Shown here in pieces: positions 54,815 to 63,770 of a stretch of DNA of 64,000 nucleotides. The position numbers were made by a program, and so were the translations under genes. Numbering within the stretch: the first letter of the stretch is position 1; the number at the start of each line of letters is the position of its first letter. Below the pieces are notes generated by a model. The model was given only the letters and a program-made list of their open reading frames with translations. It was not told the DNA's origin and searched no databases. Origin of the DNA: CAIWHR01 sp963726765 (lineage in GTDB: Bacteria; Pseudomonadota; Gammaproteobacteria; Burkholderiales; Casimicrobiaceae); assembly GCA_963726765.1 (NCBI GenBank), contig CAVSDH010000011.1, positions 620,001-684,000 on the forward strand, read 5' to 3'.

Positions 54815-55825
54815 CCGTCAATCTGTCGACCGACTATCTCGGCCTCGCACTCGGGCATCCGATCGTCGCTTCCGCGTCGCCGCTGACCTCGACCGTGGAC
54901 GGCATTCGCGCGCTCGAAGATGCAGGCGCGGCGGCGGTGGTCATGCCTTCGCTGTTCGAGGAGCAGGTCCGCGCCGAGGACACCGCCTACGCGATGTACA
55001 CCGAACACGGCTCGTTCAGCCAGTCCGAGGCGGGAAGCTACTTTCCGAAACTTCCCGCGTACGACAGCGGCATCGCCGGGCACATCGAAACGCTGCGGCA
55101 GGCGGTGGCGGCCGTCGACATTCCGGTCATTGCAAGCCTCAACGCGGTGACCCTCGAGGGCTGGACGTCCTACGCGGCCCGCTTGGAGGAGGCGGGCGCC
55201 GCCGCGCTCGAGCTCAACCTCTATTTCATCCCGGCCGACACGACGATGAGCGGCCGCGACGTCGAGGCCCACTATGTCGAAGCAGTGCGCGCGGTCAAGC
55301 GCGCGGCCACGATTCCGGTTGCCGTGAAATTGTCGCCCTACTTCAGCTCGATCGGGCACATGGCCCGCGAACTCGCGAGTGCAGGCGCGGACGGGCTGGT
55401 GCTGTTCAATCGCTTCTACCAGCCCGATTTCGATCTCGCGACGCTGTCGGCCAGGGCGGACCTGAAGCTGAGCTCCTGCCACGAGACCGGGCCGTCGCTC
55501 CTGTGGATCGGCTTGCTCGCCGGCAGGCTCAGGGCATCGCTGGCCGCCACGAGCGGCGTCGAAACCGCCGAACAGGTCGTCAAGTACCTGCTGGTCGGCG
55601 CCGACGTCGTGATGACGACCTCGGCGCTCCTGCGTCACGGACCGTCCTACATGCGCAAGCTGACCGCCGGGCTCATCCACCTGGCTGCAGGAGAACGGCC
55701 ATTCGTCGGTCTCTGCCGTTCGCGGCCTCAAGCGTGTCGACCAGGTCGACCACGCCGCCCTGCTGCTGCGCGCGCAGTACGTGAAACTGCTGACCGACTA
55801 CGTTCCCGGGCGGCTCGCCGCCTGA
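54811..55825 (+). CDS. Dihydroorotate-dehydrogenase-like FMN protein (one-base frameshift near 55680)
   Basis: A 337-residue TIM-barrel flavoprotein of the PyrD/PreA branch: STDYLGLALGHPIVASASPLT, ALELNLYFIPADTTMSGRDVE, PVAVKLSPYFSSI and ADGLVLFNRFYQPDFDLATL. The catalytic base region is not that of classical class 1 enzymes, so pyrimidine synthesis is doubtful. The frame changes at LIH: removing one C at 55680-55681 gives WLQENGHSSVSAVRGLKRVDQVDH and a normal end at LAA. Translationally coupled to nifJ; such genes recur behind nifJ with a presumed accessory redox role. Confidence 0.85.
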
Positions 55826-55997
55826 CGGCCCGCATTTCACGTCGCGCCGCTGCGGCCACGTCGGCAGCCGGAGCGACCGGGATCGGCGGCGACGGTCGAT
55901 CGAGAGCCGGGAGCGATCGACTCGCGCGCCCGAAGCGTGCTCGGGACCCGCGCGGTGTTGCACCAATCCAACTCCGCCGGCGACGACTGCAAAAGCT

Positions 55998-56011
55998 TTG
56001 ACGTAGGTCAT
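55998..56011 (+). promoter_or_regulatory. FNR-type box of the decaheme cytochrome operon
   Basis: TTGACGTAGGTCAT, followed 24 bases later by CACTAT (56036-56041). This places the box near -41.5 of a start at about 56047, the class II activation geometry. Confidence 0.65.
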
Positions 56012-56047
56012 GCCCGATAAACTCGGGTCGTCGGACACTATGCCGGA

Positions 56048-56110
56048 CGAAAGGGACCACCAAAGCTGCGGAAGCAGTTTTTTCTTGTGCGGGCAGCAGG
56101 GATTTTTTCC
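56048..56110 (+). promoter_or_regulatory. Conserved 5' leader hairpin (copy A)
   Basis: The stem 56062-56069 with 56074-56081 closes a GGAA tetraloop (core CTGC-GGAA-GCAG) and is followed by a T run. The block AAGCTGCGGAAGC recurs in copy B (60349-60361) at the same distance from the FNR-type box, with the base change CAG to CGG that keeps pairing through G-U. Role unknown; it could be an early attenuator or a protein/RNA-binding site. Confidence 0.5.
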
Positions 56111-56310
56111 GTGCGAGCAAGAAACGCAAGTTCCTGAATACACGCGGCGAACGACGAAGTGGCAGGCGGTATGCTGCCGATCGTATTGACGACACTTTCG
56201 CGCGGGTCCTGATTCCGCGCACGAAGACCTGGCGGCGGGTGGCCGCGAGCCTGCAGGAGCGAAGGACGTTGTCCCCGCCGGCAGGTTGAACCAAGACAAG
56301 AGGGGTTCAC

Positions 56311-57264
56311 ATGCGAATCAAGTCCTCCATCGCCGCGACCGGGGTCCTCGCGATCTTCGCGGCCCTTCTGGCGGTGCCTGCGTTCGCGCAGGCCGGCGCC
56401 AGCAACGCACCGGTGTGCGCGAACTGCCACGAGAACTCGCACTTGACGATTACGTTGACTGCGCACGGCGCGCAAAACGACGCCGACGGGAGCTCGTGCC
56501 AGGCCTGCCACGGCGACGCGTCGCTGCACCTGAAGGATCCCATCAAGAACAAGCCGGCGAACGTGCTCGGATCGAAGACCGCGTCGGCCGCCGAGAAATC
56601 GGCCGTCTGCCTCTCGTGCCACGCGGGTTCGCGCCACCTCGAGAACTGGTCGGTGGCGAAGCACCGCAAGGTCGATGTCACCTGCGTCAACTGCCACTCG
56701 ATCCACCAGACGCAGTCGGCGAGCAACACCAAGGACGTCAAGACCGCGCAATTCGCGGCCGCGCCCTATACGACGACCGCCCGCCAGCTCGTCTACAAGC
56801 GATGCGTCGAGTGCCACCGCGACGTGCGCGCCGACATTCTCAAGCCGTCGCACCATCCGATCATCGAAGGCAAGGTCGGCTGCCAGGACTGCCACGACCC
56901 GCACGGCGGGCTGCAGAAGGCGAGCCTGCGCGCCGAGTCGATCTCCGACCTGTGCTTGACCTGCCATGCCGACAAGCGCGGCCCGTGGATCCACGAGCAT
57001 CCGCCGGTTGAAGAGAACTGCGCGATCTGCCACATGCCGCACGGCTCCGCGCACAAGGGTCTGCTCGCGCAGAAGCCGCCGGCACTGTGCTCCGACTGTC
57101 ATGCGAACGGCCACACGCACGGCATCTACGACGGACGCGGGACGCTGCCGAATACGCTGCCCTCGAACATCCGCTTCGTAAGCAGCGGCTGCGTCAACTG
57201 CCATCGGCAGATCCACGGCAGCAACGCGCCGTCATCCGCCTACGGCGAATACTTCCTGCGCTGA
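56311..57264 (+). CDS. mtrA: Periplasmic decaheme c-type cytochrome, MtrA/DmsE/PioA family
   Basis: A 317-residue protein with a signal peptide (about residues 1-27, ending AFAQA) and exactly ten CxxCH haem motifs: CANCH, CQACH, CLSCH, CVNCH, CVECH, CQDCH, CLTCH, CAICH, CSDCH and CVNCH. Order and length match MtrA/MtoA/DmsE, which forms an electron wire through an outer-membrane barrel. GAGGGG precedes the ATG. The barrel gene follows by 15 bases. No surface decaheme lipoprotein of the MtrC type is in the window, as in MtoAB/PioAB systems. Electron flow could be outward (respiration) or inward (Fe(II) oxidation); the sequence does not decide. Confidence 0.94.
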   Translation: MRIKSSIAATGVLAIFAALLAVPAFAQAGASNAPVCANCHENSHLTITLTAHGAQNDADGSSCQACHGDASLHLKDPIKNKPANVLGSKTASAAEKSAVCLSCHAGSRHLENWSVAKHRKVDVTCVNCHSIHQTQSASNTKDVKTAQFAAAPYTTTARQLVYKRCVECHRDVRADILKPSHHPIIEGKVGCQDCHDPHGGLQKASLRAESISDLCLTCHADKRGPWIHEHPPVEENCAICHMPHGSAHKGLLAQKPPALCSDCHANGHTHGIYDGRGTLPNTLPSNIRFVSSGCVNCHRQIHGSNAPSSAYGEYFLR

Positions 57265-57279
57265 GACCAAGGGACGATC

Positions 57280-60101
57280 ATGAAAGTCAAGCTCAAGCTC
57301 ATTGCCATTGTTGTTGCCGGCCTCTTCGCGCAGAACGCGGTTGCCGATGACGATTTCACGTGGGGCGGCTCTTTCGAGGCAGGCGGGCGCGGCACCAACA
57401 TCAACGGCGCCGAACGCAACGGCGCGGCGGGCAACACCACGCCCCTTTCGACGTCCAACCCGCTGAAGCCGTTCACCGGCCCGGGCGACGAAGCGAAGGC
57501 ACAGGAGTACCAGGACATCCGCAGCGCGCCGATCGGCGTGATCGACGTCCGTGGCGGCAGCCGGGCGTACTACCTGCGCGCGTTCGGCGAGGAATTCGGC
57601 CGCGACGACCAGTTCATCAACATCGTCGGCGGCGGCTACGGCGCGTGGAAGGCGTCGTTCTACAACAACGATATTCCGCACAACTACTCGTTCAATGCGC
57701 TGACGCCGCTGACCGGCGTCGGCGGCACGCTGCTCGGCTTCTCGTCGCCCAGCGGCGCGTATCCACCGGCCCAGAATCCGGGCAGCTGGGGCACGTGGAA
57801 CTACGGCACGCAGCGAAATACGACCGGCGCCAACATCGAAGTCTCGATGAAGTCGCCGTGGTTCATCCGCGCGGACTACAACGAGGTGAAGACGAACGGC
57901 ATCAAGCCCTCGAGCGGCCAGCTCGGAACGGGCTCCGGCAACGGCATGATCGAGTTCGGCGCGCCGGCCGACTACAAGACCCAGAACACGGTCATCGAGG
58001 GCGGCTACAACACGAAGCAGTACGGGATCAAGCTCGCGTACACGGCCTCGAAGTTCACGGACGCCAACGACGTGATGCAGTGGCCGAACTTCTACATGCG
58101 CAACGGGCTGGACGCCACGCTGCTGCCGCCCGACAACGAGTTCAAGAAGTGGAGCATCAACGGGTACGTCAAGCAGCTGCCGTGGGATTCGGCGATCATC
58201 GCGCGGTTCACGCAGAGCAAGACGACCAACAGCGTGGGACTCACGTCGCCTGCCTGGACGTCGAGTCTCAAGCCGACGGGCAACACGCCCTCGGGTCAGG
58301 CGAATCCACCCGGGGTGGGCTACCTCGTTACGCAGCCGTTCGACTCCGCTTCGAACCAGAACCTTTCGAGCTTCGACGGCGACATCAAGAGGACGGCCGC
58401 CAACGTCGCCTGGAACGCGAGCCCGATGGCGCAGCTCGACACGCGCGTCTACTACGACTACTACGACCTGAAGAACAATTCGACGACCGTCTCCTACAGG
58501 CTGGGCAGCCAGGGCAGCAACTGTGCAAACCCGCCGGTGAACAGCGCGACGTGCTTCACGATCCCGGCGCTGACCGAGGAGAACGGCGAAGAGTTCTTCT
58601 ACACCAAGAACGCGGCCGGGTTCGATGCCAGCTGGGCATTCAACGGCAGCAACAAGCTGCTCGGCGGATTCGACTGGGAGGGCATCAAGCGCAACTGGGA
58701 GGTCAACCTCCAGGAGGCGCCCAAGTCCGACGATTACCGCTACTGGGTCCAGTACAAGAACACGGGCGGCTGGGCCAACCTGTCCGGCTGGATCAAGTAC
58801 GAGTTCCTGCAACGGCGGTCCGACCTCGTCAACGACGGAAATGCCGCGACCAGCGTTGACGCCTACTTCACGCCCTACAGCGTCAACAGCTTCGACCGCA
58901 ACAAGGTCAAGCTGTGGGTCGACTGGACGCCGGCGCCGCTGTGGCTCGTCGGCCTCGGCGCGACGTGGGCGGACACCGACTACAAGGACAACTTGTACGG
59001 ACGCACGAAGGACACGAACCAGCAGTTTGACGCGACGGTTGCGTGGGGTGACGAGAAGCTGCGGATCACGGGCATCGGTAACTGGGGCAAGATCGAGTAC
59101 AACCAGAGTTACCTCACTGGCAACCATCCGGCGCCGACACCGAACACCTCCACGAATTTCAACTGGAGCACGCAGAACACGCAGGACGGCTGGATGGCCG
59201 CGGCGCTGGTCGACTGGGCGGCGACGGACAAGCTGATGATGACCGCGTCGTACACGTACCAGAAGAGCACCGGCGGACTCGACTTCACTTCCGGCAACAC
59301 GCAGGCCGCAGGTGGCTTCAACGGCGGTCCGCTCGTCAACTACAACACCGACAACACGACGATGAACCGGTTCCAGATCAAGGGGACCTACGAGATCAAC
59401 AACCACTGGTCCGCGAGCGCCGGCTATGCGTACGAGAAGTACGAATACGGCGACGGACAGATGGGGGGGTACGGTGGCTACTACGGCTACTTCCAGAACC
59501 TGAACACGGCGGCCGTCGGATCGAACTACTCGTGGTACACCGGGGCGTTCACCAACCCGGCGTACACGACCAACCTGTTCTGGCTGACGGCGACCTACAA
59601 GTTCGACCCGCCAGTGCGGCCTGCACCCATGAAGGTCGCGGAAGCTCCGCCTGCACCGAAGGTTGCGCCCCGCCGCCGCCCCCGCCGCCGGCTCCGCCGC
59701 CGCCCCCGCCGCCCCCGCAGGTGCAGAAGATCACGCTCGACTCGAAGGTGCTGTTCGACTTCGACAAGGCGGTGCTGAAGCCCGAAGGCAAGGCGGCCAT
59801 CGACAGCCAGATCGTCGGCAAGCTGCCGCAGGTGCAGAAGCTCGAGGTCGTCCTGGTGACGGGCCACACGGACCGCATCGGCACCGAAGCCTACAACCAG
59901 AAGCTGTCGGAACGGCGCGCGGATGCGGTGCGGGACTACCTGGTCAGCAAGGGCGTGCCCAAGGACAAGGTCGAGACGATCGGCATGGGCGAGAAGCAGC
60001 CGGTGGCGAAATGCGACCAGAAGAACCTGAAGGAACTGATCGCGTGCCTGCAGCCGAACCGGCGCGTGGAAGTGGACGTCAAGGGCGAGGCGAAGAAGTA
60101 A
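57280..60101 (+). CDS. mtrB: MtrB/PioB-type outer-membrane barrel fused to an OmpA peptidoglycan-binding domain (one-base frameshift near 59669)
   Basis: Signal peptide (residues 1-22), then a large beta barrel rich in alternating aromatic/polar strands ending LTATYKF near residue 775, where MtrB/PioB proteins normally stop. Here the frame continues through a Pro-rich segment (PPVRPAPMKVAEAPPAPKVAP). After one missing C in a C-rich run at 59667-59671, it enters a poly-Pro linker and an OmpA domain: LFDFDKAVLKPEGKAAID, GHTDRIGTEAYNQKLSERRADAVRDYL and NRRVEVDV. The OmpA part has no start or signal of its own. Reconstructed length 940 residues. The N-terminal CxxC of Shewanella MtrB is absent. 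The barrel should sheath the decaheme cytochrome; the OmpA domain would anchor the conduit to peptidoglycan. Confidence 0.87.
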
Positions 60102-60119
60102 TCACCGCGCATCCGCGAC

Positions 60120-60152
60120 GCAAAAAGCCCTGCGATGTGCAGGGCTTTTTTT
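60120..60152 (+). terminator. Intrinsic terminator after mtrB-ompA
   Basis: Stem AGCCCTGC (60126-60133) with GCAGGGCT (60139-60146), loop GATGT, preceded by an A run and followed by a T run. Ends the cytochrome operon 19 bases after the stop codon. Confidence 0.92.
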
Positions 60153-60282
60153 GTCCTTCGCAAGATTCCGTTGGAGCGCGACTGCACGTCGATTCGGCGC
60201 GAGGCCCGCGGACCGCCACGCCGTGGGGACGGCGCGCATTGTGGCGCCCATCCAACGCCGCCTTCGGCGACCGCAAGCGTCT

Positions 60283-60296
60283 TTGATTTAAGTCAT
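60283..60296 (+). promoter_or_regulatory. FNR-type box of leader copy B
   Basis: TTGATTTAAGTCAT; a -10-like AACTGT (60321-60326) follows 24 bases on, the same spacing as in copy A at 55998. Confidence 0.6.
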
Positions 60297-60332
60297 GCCC
60301 CCGATGCACGAGGCATCGGAAACTGTGCAGGG

Positions 60333-60558
60333 AAGAAACGATCCATCGAAGCTGCGGAAGCGGTTATTTGCGGTGCGGGGGCGGCGATCTCCCCGGGGGC
60401 AGGAGGCGCAAAACCTGTTCTATCTGCTCGTGACCTACAAAGTTCGACGCGCCGCCGCTGCCTGCCGGACGCTGACGAAACGAGGGAGTCCCACCGCCAG
60501 AGTGGAATTCCGGCACGAAACTCCAGTGGCCGCGCCCTTCGGGTCGCGGCTTTTTTTT
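60333..60558 (+). ncRNA. Candidate small RNA with leader hairpin copy B
   Basis: Inferred transcript of about 225 bases: start about 12 bases after AACTGT, hairpin CTGC-GGAA-GCGG at 60352-60363 (homologous to copy A), and end at the terminator 60529-60558. No frame in it codes for a recognisable protein. Evidence is positional only; expression is not known. Confidence 0.35.
60529..60558 (+). terminator. Intrinsic terminator upstream of the Fe-S oxidoreductase gene
   Basis: Stem GCCGCGCCC (60529-60537) with GGG-T-CGCGGC (60541-60550, one bulged T), loop TTC, and a run of eight Ts. It ends a transcript that must begin inside the intergenic region. Confidence 0.85.
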
Positions 60559-60571
60559 CGCTTTCGCGCGT

Positions 60572-60585
60572 TTGACTCACGTCAA
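60572..60585 (+). promoter_or_regulatory. FNR-type box upstream of the Fe-S oxidoreductase gene
   Basis: TTGACTCACGTCAA, a TTGAC-N4-GTCAA palindrome; GATGAT (60605-60610) lies about 20 bases beyond it as a candidate -10. Confidence 0.68.
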
Positions 60586-60717
60586 CGGGGTGTCCCCGGA
60601 AATGGATGATGCTTCGGAATCCGGCGCGAATGGCGACGCCCTGGCACTCGCTCGGCACGACGAGGCGGGCTGCGGGCCTCCGGCACCGCGCGACACCAAG
60701 CAAATCATCCGATCACG

Positions 60718-62731
60718 ATGAGCCCCGCCGGAATCACGCTGCTGATGGTCGCGGCATTTGGCGGCTTCTTCGCCTTCGCGTGGCGCAAGCTGGCGATCGT
60801 CGTCGCGCTGCAGCCGGAAGTCCGGTGGGACGATCCCGTCGCGCGATTCGGTCGCCTCGTCAGGAATGGCCTGCTGCAGTCGCGAATGATCCGCGGGGAA
60901 CGGCGACCAGGGATCATGCACGCGGTCATCTTCGCCGGCTTTCTCGCGCTGCTGGCGCGGAAGCTCCAGCTGATCGTCATCGGGTACGACGAGGGATTCG
61001 TCTATTCCGGCGCATTCGGCGCGGCGTTTGCGCTGGGCAAGGACCTGGTCGAGATGGCGGTGCTCGCGGCGGTCGGGTACGCGTTCTACCGACGCCTGGT
61101 GCAGAAGCCGGCGCGTCTCGAGCCCAATCGCGAGGCGCTCCTCATCCTGTCGCTGATCGCCGCGATCATGATCACCGACTTCCTGTTCGACGGCTTTCGC
61201 TTCGCGCGCGCTGCGGGAACCGATGCCGGTGTCGCGCATGAAGCGCACTTCGCGTTTGCCGGCGCCGCGATCGCCCGCACGCTTGCGGGGATGAGCGGGC
61301 CCGCGCTCGACGCGGGCTACCAGCTCTCGTACTGGGTGCAGATGACGACGGTGTTTGCGTTTCTCGTCCTTCTCCCCGCGGGCGAGCACTTCCACATCGT
61401 GACCGCGCTGCCGACGCTGTTCTTCGCTTCGCGCAACCCGTCGAACCGCGTGCCCACGGTGGACCTCGACAAGGCGATGGAAGGCGCCGACGGGGACGAC
61501 ATGAAGATCGGCGTGCGCACCGCCGCCGATCTCGTCTGGAAGGACGGGCTCGACGCGTTTACCTGTACGGAGTGCGGCCGCTGCAAGGATTCCTGCCCCA
61601 CGTTCCTCACGGGCAAGCCGCTCGCATTGAAGTGGGTGTTCGACCACCTGAAGGGCCACCTGGTCGAGCAGCGCGCCGAAATCGTCGCTCGCCGGGCAGA
61701 CGCGCTGCCGACGCTCGTCCCTTCGGTCATCGGCGAGGACACGCTGTGGGCGTGCACGACCTGCGGGTACTGCGAATCCGCCTGTCCGATCGAGCTCGAG
61801 CACCTGCCGAAGCTCTACCGGATGCGGCAGCATCAGGTGATGATGGAGGGCACGTTTCCGCGCGAACTCAAGGCGGTGTTCGACGCGTACGAGGTGCAGA
61901 GCAACCCGTGGGGCCTGCCTGCCGGCGCACGCGGCGACTGGGCGGACGGGCTCGACGTGCCGGTGGTCACGACGGCAGCGGAAGTGAAGGAGCTCGACTG
62001 GCTGTTCTACGTCGGCTCGGCGCAATCGTTCGATCCGCGCGGCCAGAGGATTGCCCGTGCGTTCGTGGCGATCATGCGCGCTGCCGGTGTGCGCATCGGC
62101 ATTCTCGGCGCGTCGGAGACGTCGACCGGCGAATGCGTGCGGCGCACCGGCAACGAAATGCTGTTCCAGACGCTGGCGACGAGCCTGACGGCGACGCTGA
62201 ATGCTCTCGGCGTCACCCGGATCGTGACATGCGATCCGCACGCCTTCAACACGCTCAGGAACGAATATCCCGGGTTCGGCGGCCATTTCGAGGTCATCCA
62301 TCACACGCAGCTGATCGCGCAGCTGATCGCGCAGGGGCGGCTCAGCGCTGACGCCGCGGCACGAGAAGGTCATCTACCACGAGCCCTGCTACCTGGGGCG
62401 CCACAACGGCGAGTACGAGGCGCCGCGACAGGTGCTCGCCGCCGTCTGCCGGGACGAGCCGCTCGAGTTTCCGCTGGCGCGCGCGAAGGCGATGTGCTGC
62501 GGCGCGGGGGGCGGCCGCATGTGGATGGAGGAGACGATCGGCCGCCGCATCAACGTGGCGCGCGCGGAGCAGGCGCTGGTGCGCTCGCCGGCGATCATCG
62601 CCACGGCGTGCCCCTACTGCGCGGTGATGATGAGCGACGGCGTGTCCGCGCTGGGGAAGGACGCCATCGCGACGCGCGACATCGCGGAGCTGGTCGCCGA
62701 GTCGCTGGCGCCTGTCGACGCGCCTCGATGA
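60718..62731 (+). CDS. Membrane-bound HdrD/EMO-like iron-sulfur oxidoreductase (one-base frameshift near 62347)
   Basis: Reconstructed 670-residue protein. The N-terminal third has about six membrane helices with spaced histidines (GIMHAVIFAGFLALLARKLQL, GEHFHIVTALPTLFF), like the NarI-type haem b domain. Then two [4Fe-4S] motifs, CTECGRCKDSCP and CTTCGYCESACP, and CCG-type domains with HEPCYLGRHNGEY and CCGAGGGRMWMEE. The last 120 residues are in another frame; removing the extra G at 62347 joins LS to LTPRHEKVIYHEP. This is the layout of FadF/EMO proteins that pass electrons from electron-transfer flavoprotein to menaquinone. No etf genes are near, so the donor is unknown. Confidence 0.86.
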
Positions 62732-62761
62732 ATCCGCGCCGCCTGTCCGGGGCGGTGCCGG

Positions 62762-63247
62762 TCAGTAGCGGCCGTGCAGCTTGTAGATGTAGTTGGTGAG
62801 CTCCACCGACTGCATCGAAAGCTGCCGCTGGATCTGGTGGACGGCCCTGACGATCGCTCGCATCACCTTGTACACGATGTCGGGGTGCGCCGCGAGAAGC
62901 GATTCGAGTTTCTCCCGCTCGAGCCCGAGCACGCGCGTGCCGTCGCCGGCGACGAGCGACGCGTAGTGCCTGGATCCGTCCATGAATCCGAGTTCGTCGG
63001 CGAAATCGCCGGCGCCGATGTTGAAGAGCACGACTTCCTCGCTCGTTCCGGCGTTCCTGACCACGCGCAGCATGCCGTCGACGATGGTGTAGAGGTGATT
63101 GTCGGATTCGCCTTCCTTGACGAGGACGTCGCCGCTTCGCAGGTCCCGCAGCGTGACGAGCCCGGCAAGGATGCGGCATTGCTCCTCGGAAAGCTCGGCC
63201 GCGAGCTTCGACTGGCGCAGCACGTCAATCAGGTCCTGGTTTGCCAT
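62762..63247 (-). CDS. Stand-alone cyclic-nucleotide-binding-domain protein
   Basis: A 161-residue protein with a CRP-like beta-roll (LRSGDVLVKEGESDNHLYTIVDGMLRVVRN, FNIGAGDFADELGFMDGSRHYASLVA) and a C-terminal helix ending VELTNYIYKLHGRY. There is no DNA-binding domain. ATG at 63247 preceded by GGGAGAAT. Convergent with the Fe-S oxidoreductase gene (31-base gap). It may act as a ligand-dependent partner of another protein. Confidence 0.82.
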   Translation of the reverse strand: MANQDLIDVLRQSKLAAELSEEQCRILAGLVTLRDLRSGDVLVKEGESDNHLYTIVDGMLRVVRNAGTSEEVVLFNIGAGDFADELGFMDGSRHYASLVAGDGTRVLGLEREKLESLLAAHPDIVYKVMRAIVRAVHQIQRQLSMQSVELTNYIYKLHGRY

Positions 63248-63317
63248 GGATTCTCCCGGTCGTTCGTTCGATGGGGTCGGGCTCGGGGGCGGGCGTGCGG
63301 CCATGCGGGGGATCAGA

Positions 63318-63770
63318 TCAGCCGGTCCGCGCCGCTCCGGCGCCATGCAGCTGCTCGGCGCGCCTCACGAACGCGTCGACAAGCGCGTTGGCGATCCTGC
63401 CGAACACGGGTCCGGCGAGTCTCGCCATCGCCGCGCTCCGAAACTCGTAACGCAGAAAGAACTCGATCTTGCAGGCGTCGGCGGCCAATGCCGTCAGCCG
63501 CCATTCGCCCTCGAACTGCCGAAACGGGCCCTGCACCAAGTGGATCGACATGTATTCCGGACGCCGTTTCGTGTTGTGCGTGTCGAAATGAAACCGGACT
63601 CCGTGATAGTCGACGGCGATCGTCGCGCTGACCATGCCGTCGTCGCGGGAAAGCACGGTTGCGCCCGCGCACCACGGCAGGAAGGCAGGATAGTTCTCGG
63701 CCGCCTCGATCAGGTCGAACATGCGCGCTGCCGGAAACGGAACGAGCGCCGATTTGCGGACCTCGTTCAA
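63318..63770 (-). CDS. ratA: RatA/Coq10-family START-like protein
   Basis: A 150-residue START/polyketide-cyclase-like domain: VRKSALVPFPAARMFDLIEAAENYPAFLPWCAGATVLSRDD, then IHLVQGPFRQFEGEWRLT and EFFLRYEFRS, the typical RatA/Coq10 signature. The family binds ubiquinone or, in E. coli, has been called a ribosome-association toxin. A TTG start at 63770 gives the normal N-terminus (NEVRKSALV); no ATG is better placed. In many betaproteobacteria smpB is its divergent neighbour; it is not visible before the window ends. Confidence 0.9.
   Translation of the reverse strand: MNEVRKSALVPFPAARMFDLIEAAENYPAFLPWCAGATVLSRDDGMVSATIAVDYHGVRFHFDTHNTKRRPEYMSIHLVQGPFRQFEGEWRLTALAADACKIEFFLRYEFRSAAMARLAGPVFGRIANALVDAFVRRAEQLHGAGAARTG

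Larger units (their letters stand above)
55826..56310. other. Control region and long leader of the decaheme cytochrome operon
   Basis: 485 bases without a gene. From 55998 it holds an FNR-type box, a CACTAT -10-like element and a transcribed leader of about 260 bases with a strong hairpin. The first 100 bases of this unit are repeated in diverged form at 60283-60380. No terminator lies between the hairpin and the cytochrome gene. Confidence 0.65.
60153..60717. other. Intergenic region before the Fe-S oxidoreductase gene
   Basis: 565 bases without a credible protein gene. It contains two FNR-type boxes (60283-60296 and 60572-60585), a leader unit related to that of the cytochrome operon, and an intrinsic terminator at 60529-60558 between them. 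It looks like an independent short transcript followed by a second promoter for the Fe-S gene (GATGAT at 60605-60610 as -10). Confidence 0.6.

Noticed and set aside
56048..56180. A GEMM (c-di-GMP or cGAMP) riboswitch upstream of the decaheme cytochrome
   Set aside because: Such switches regulate cytochromes in Geobacter, and GGGAC/CAAAGC fragments are suggestive, but the rest of the conserved core is not there.
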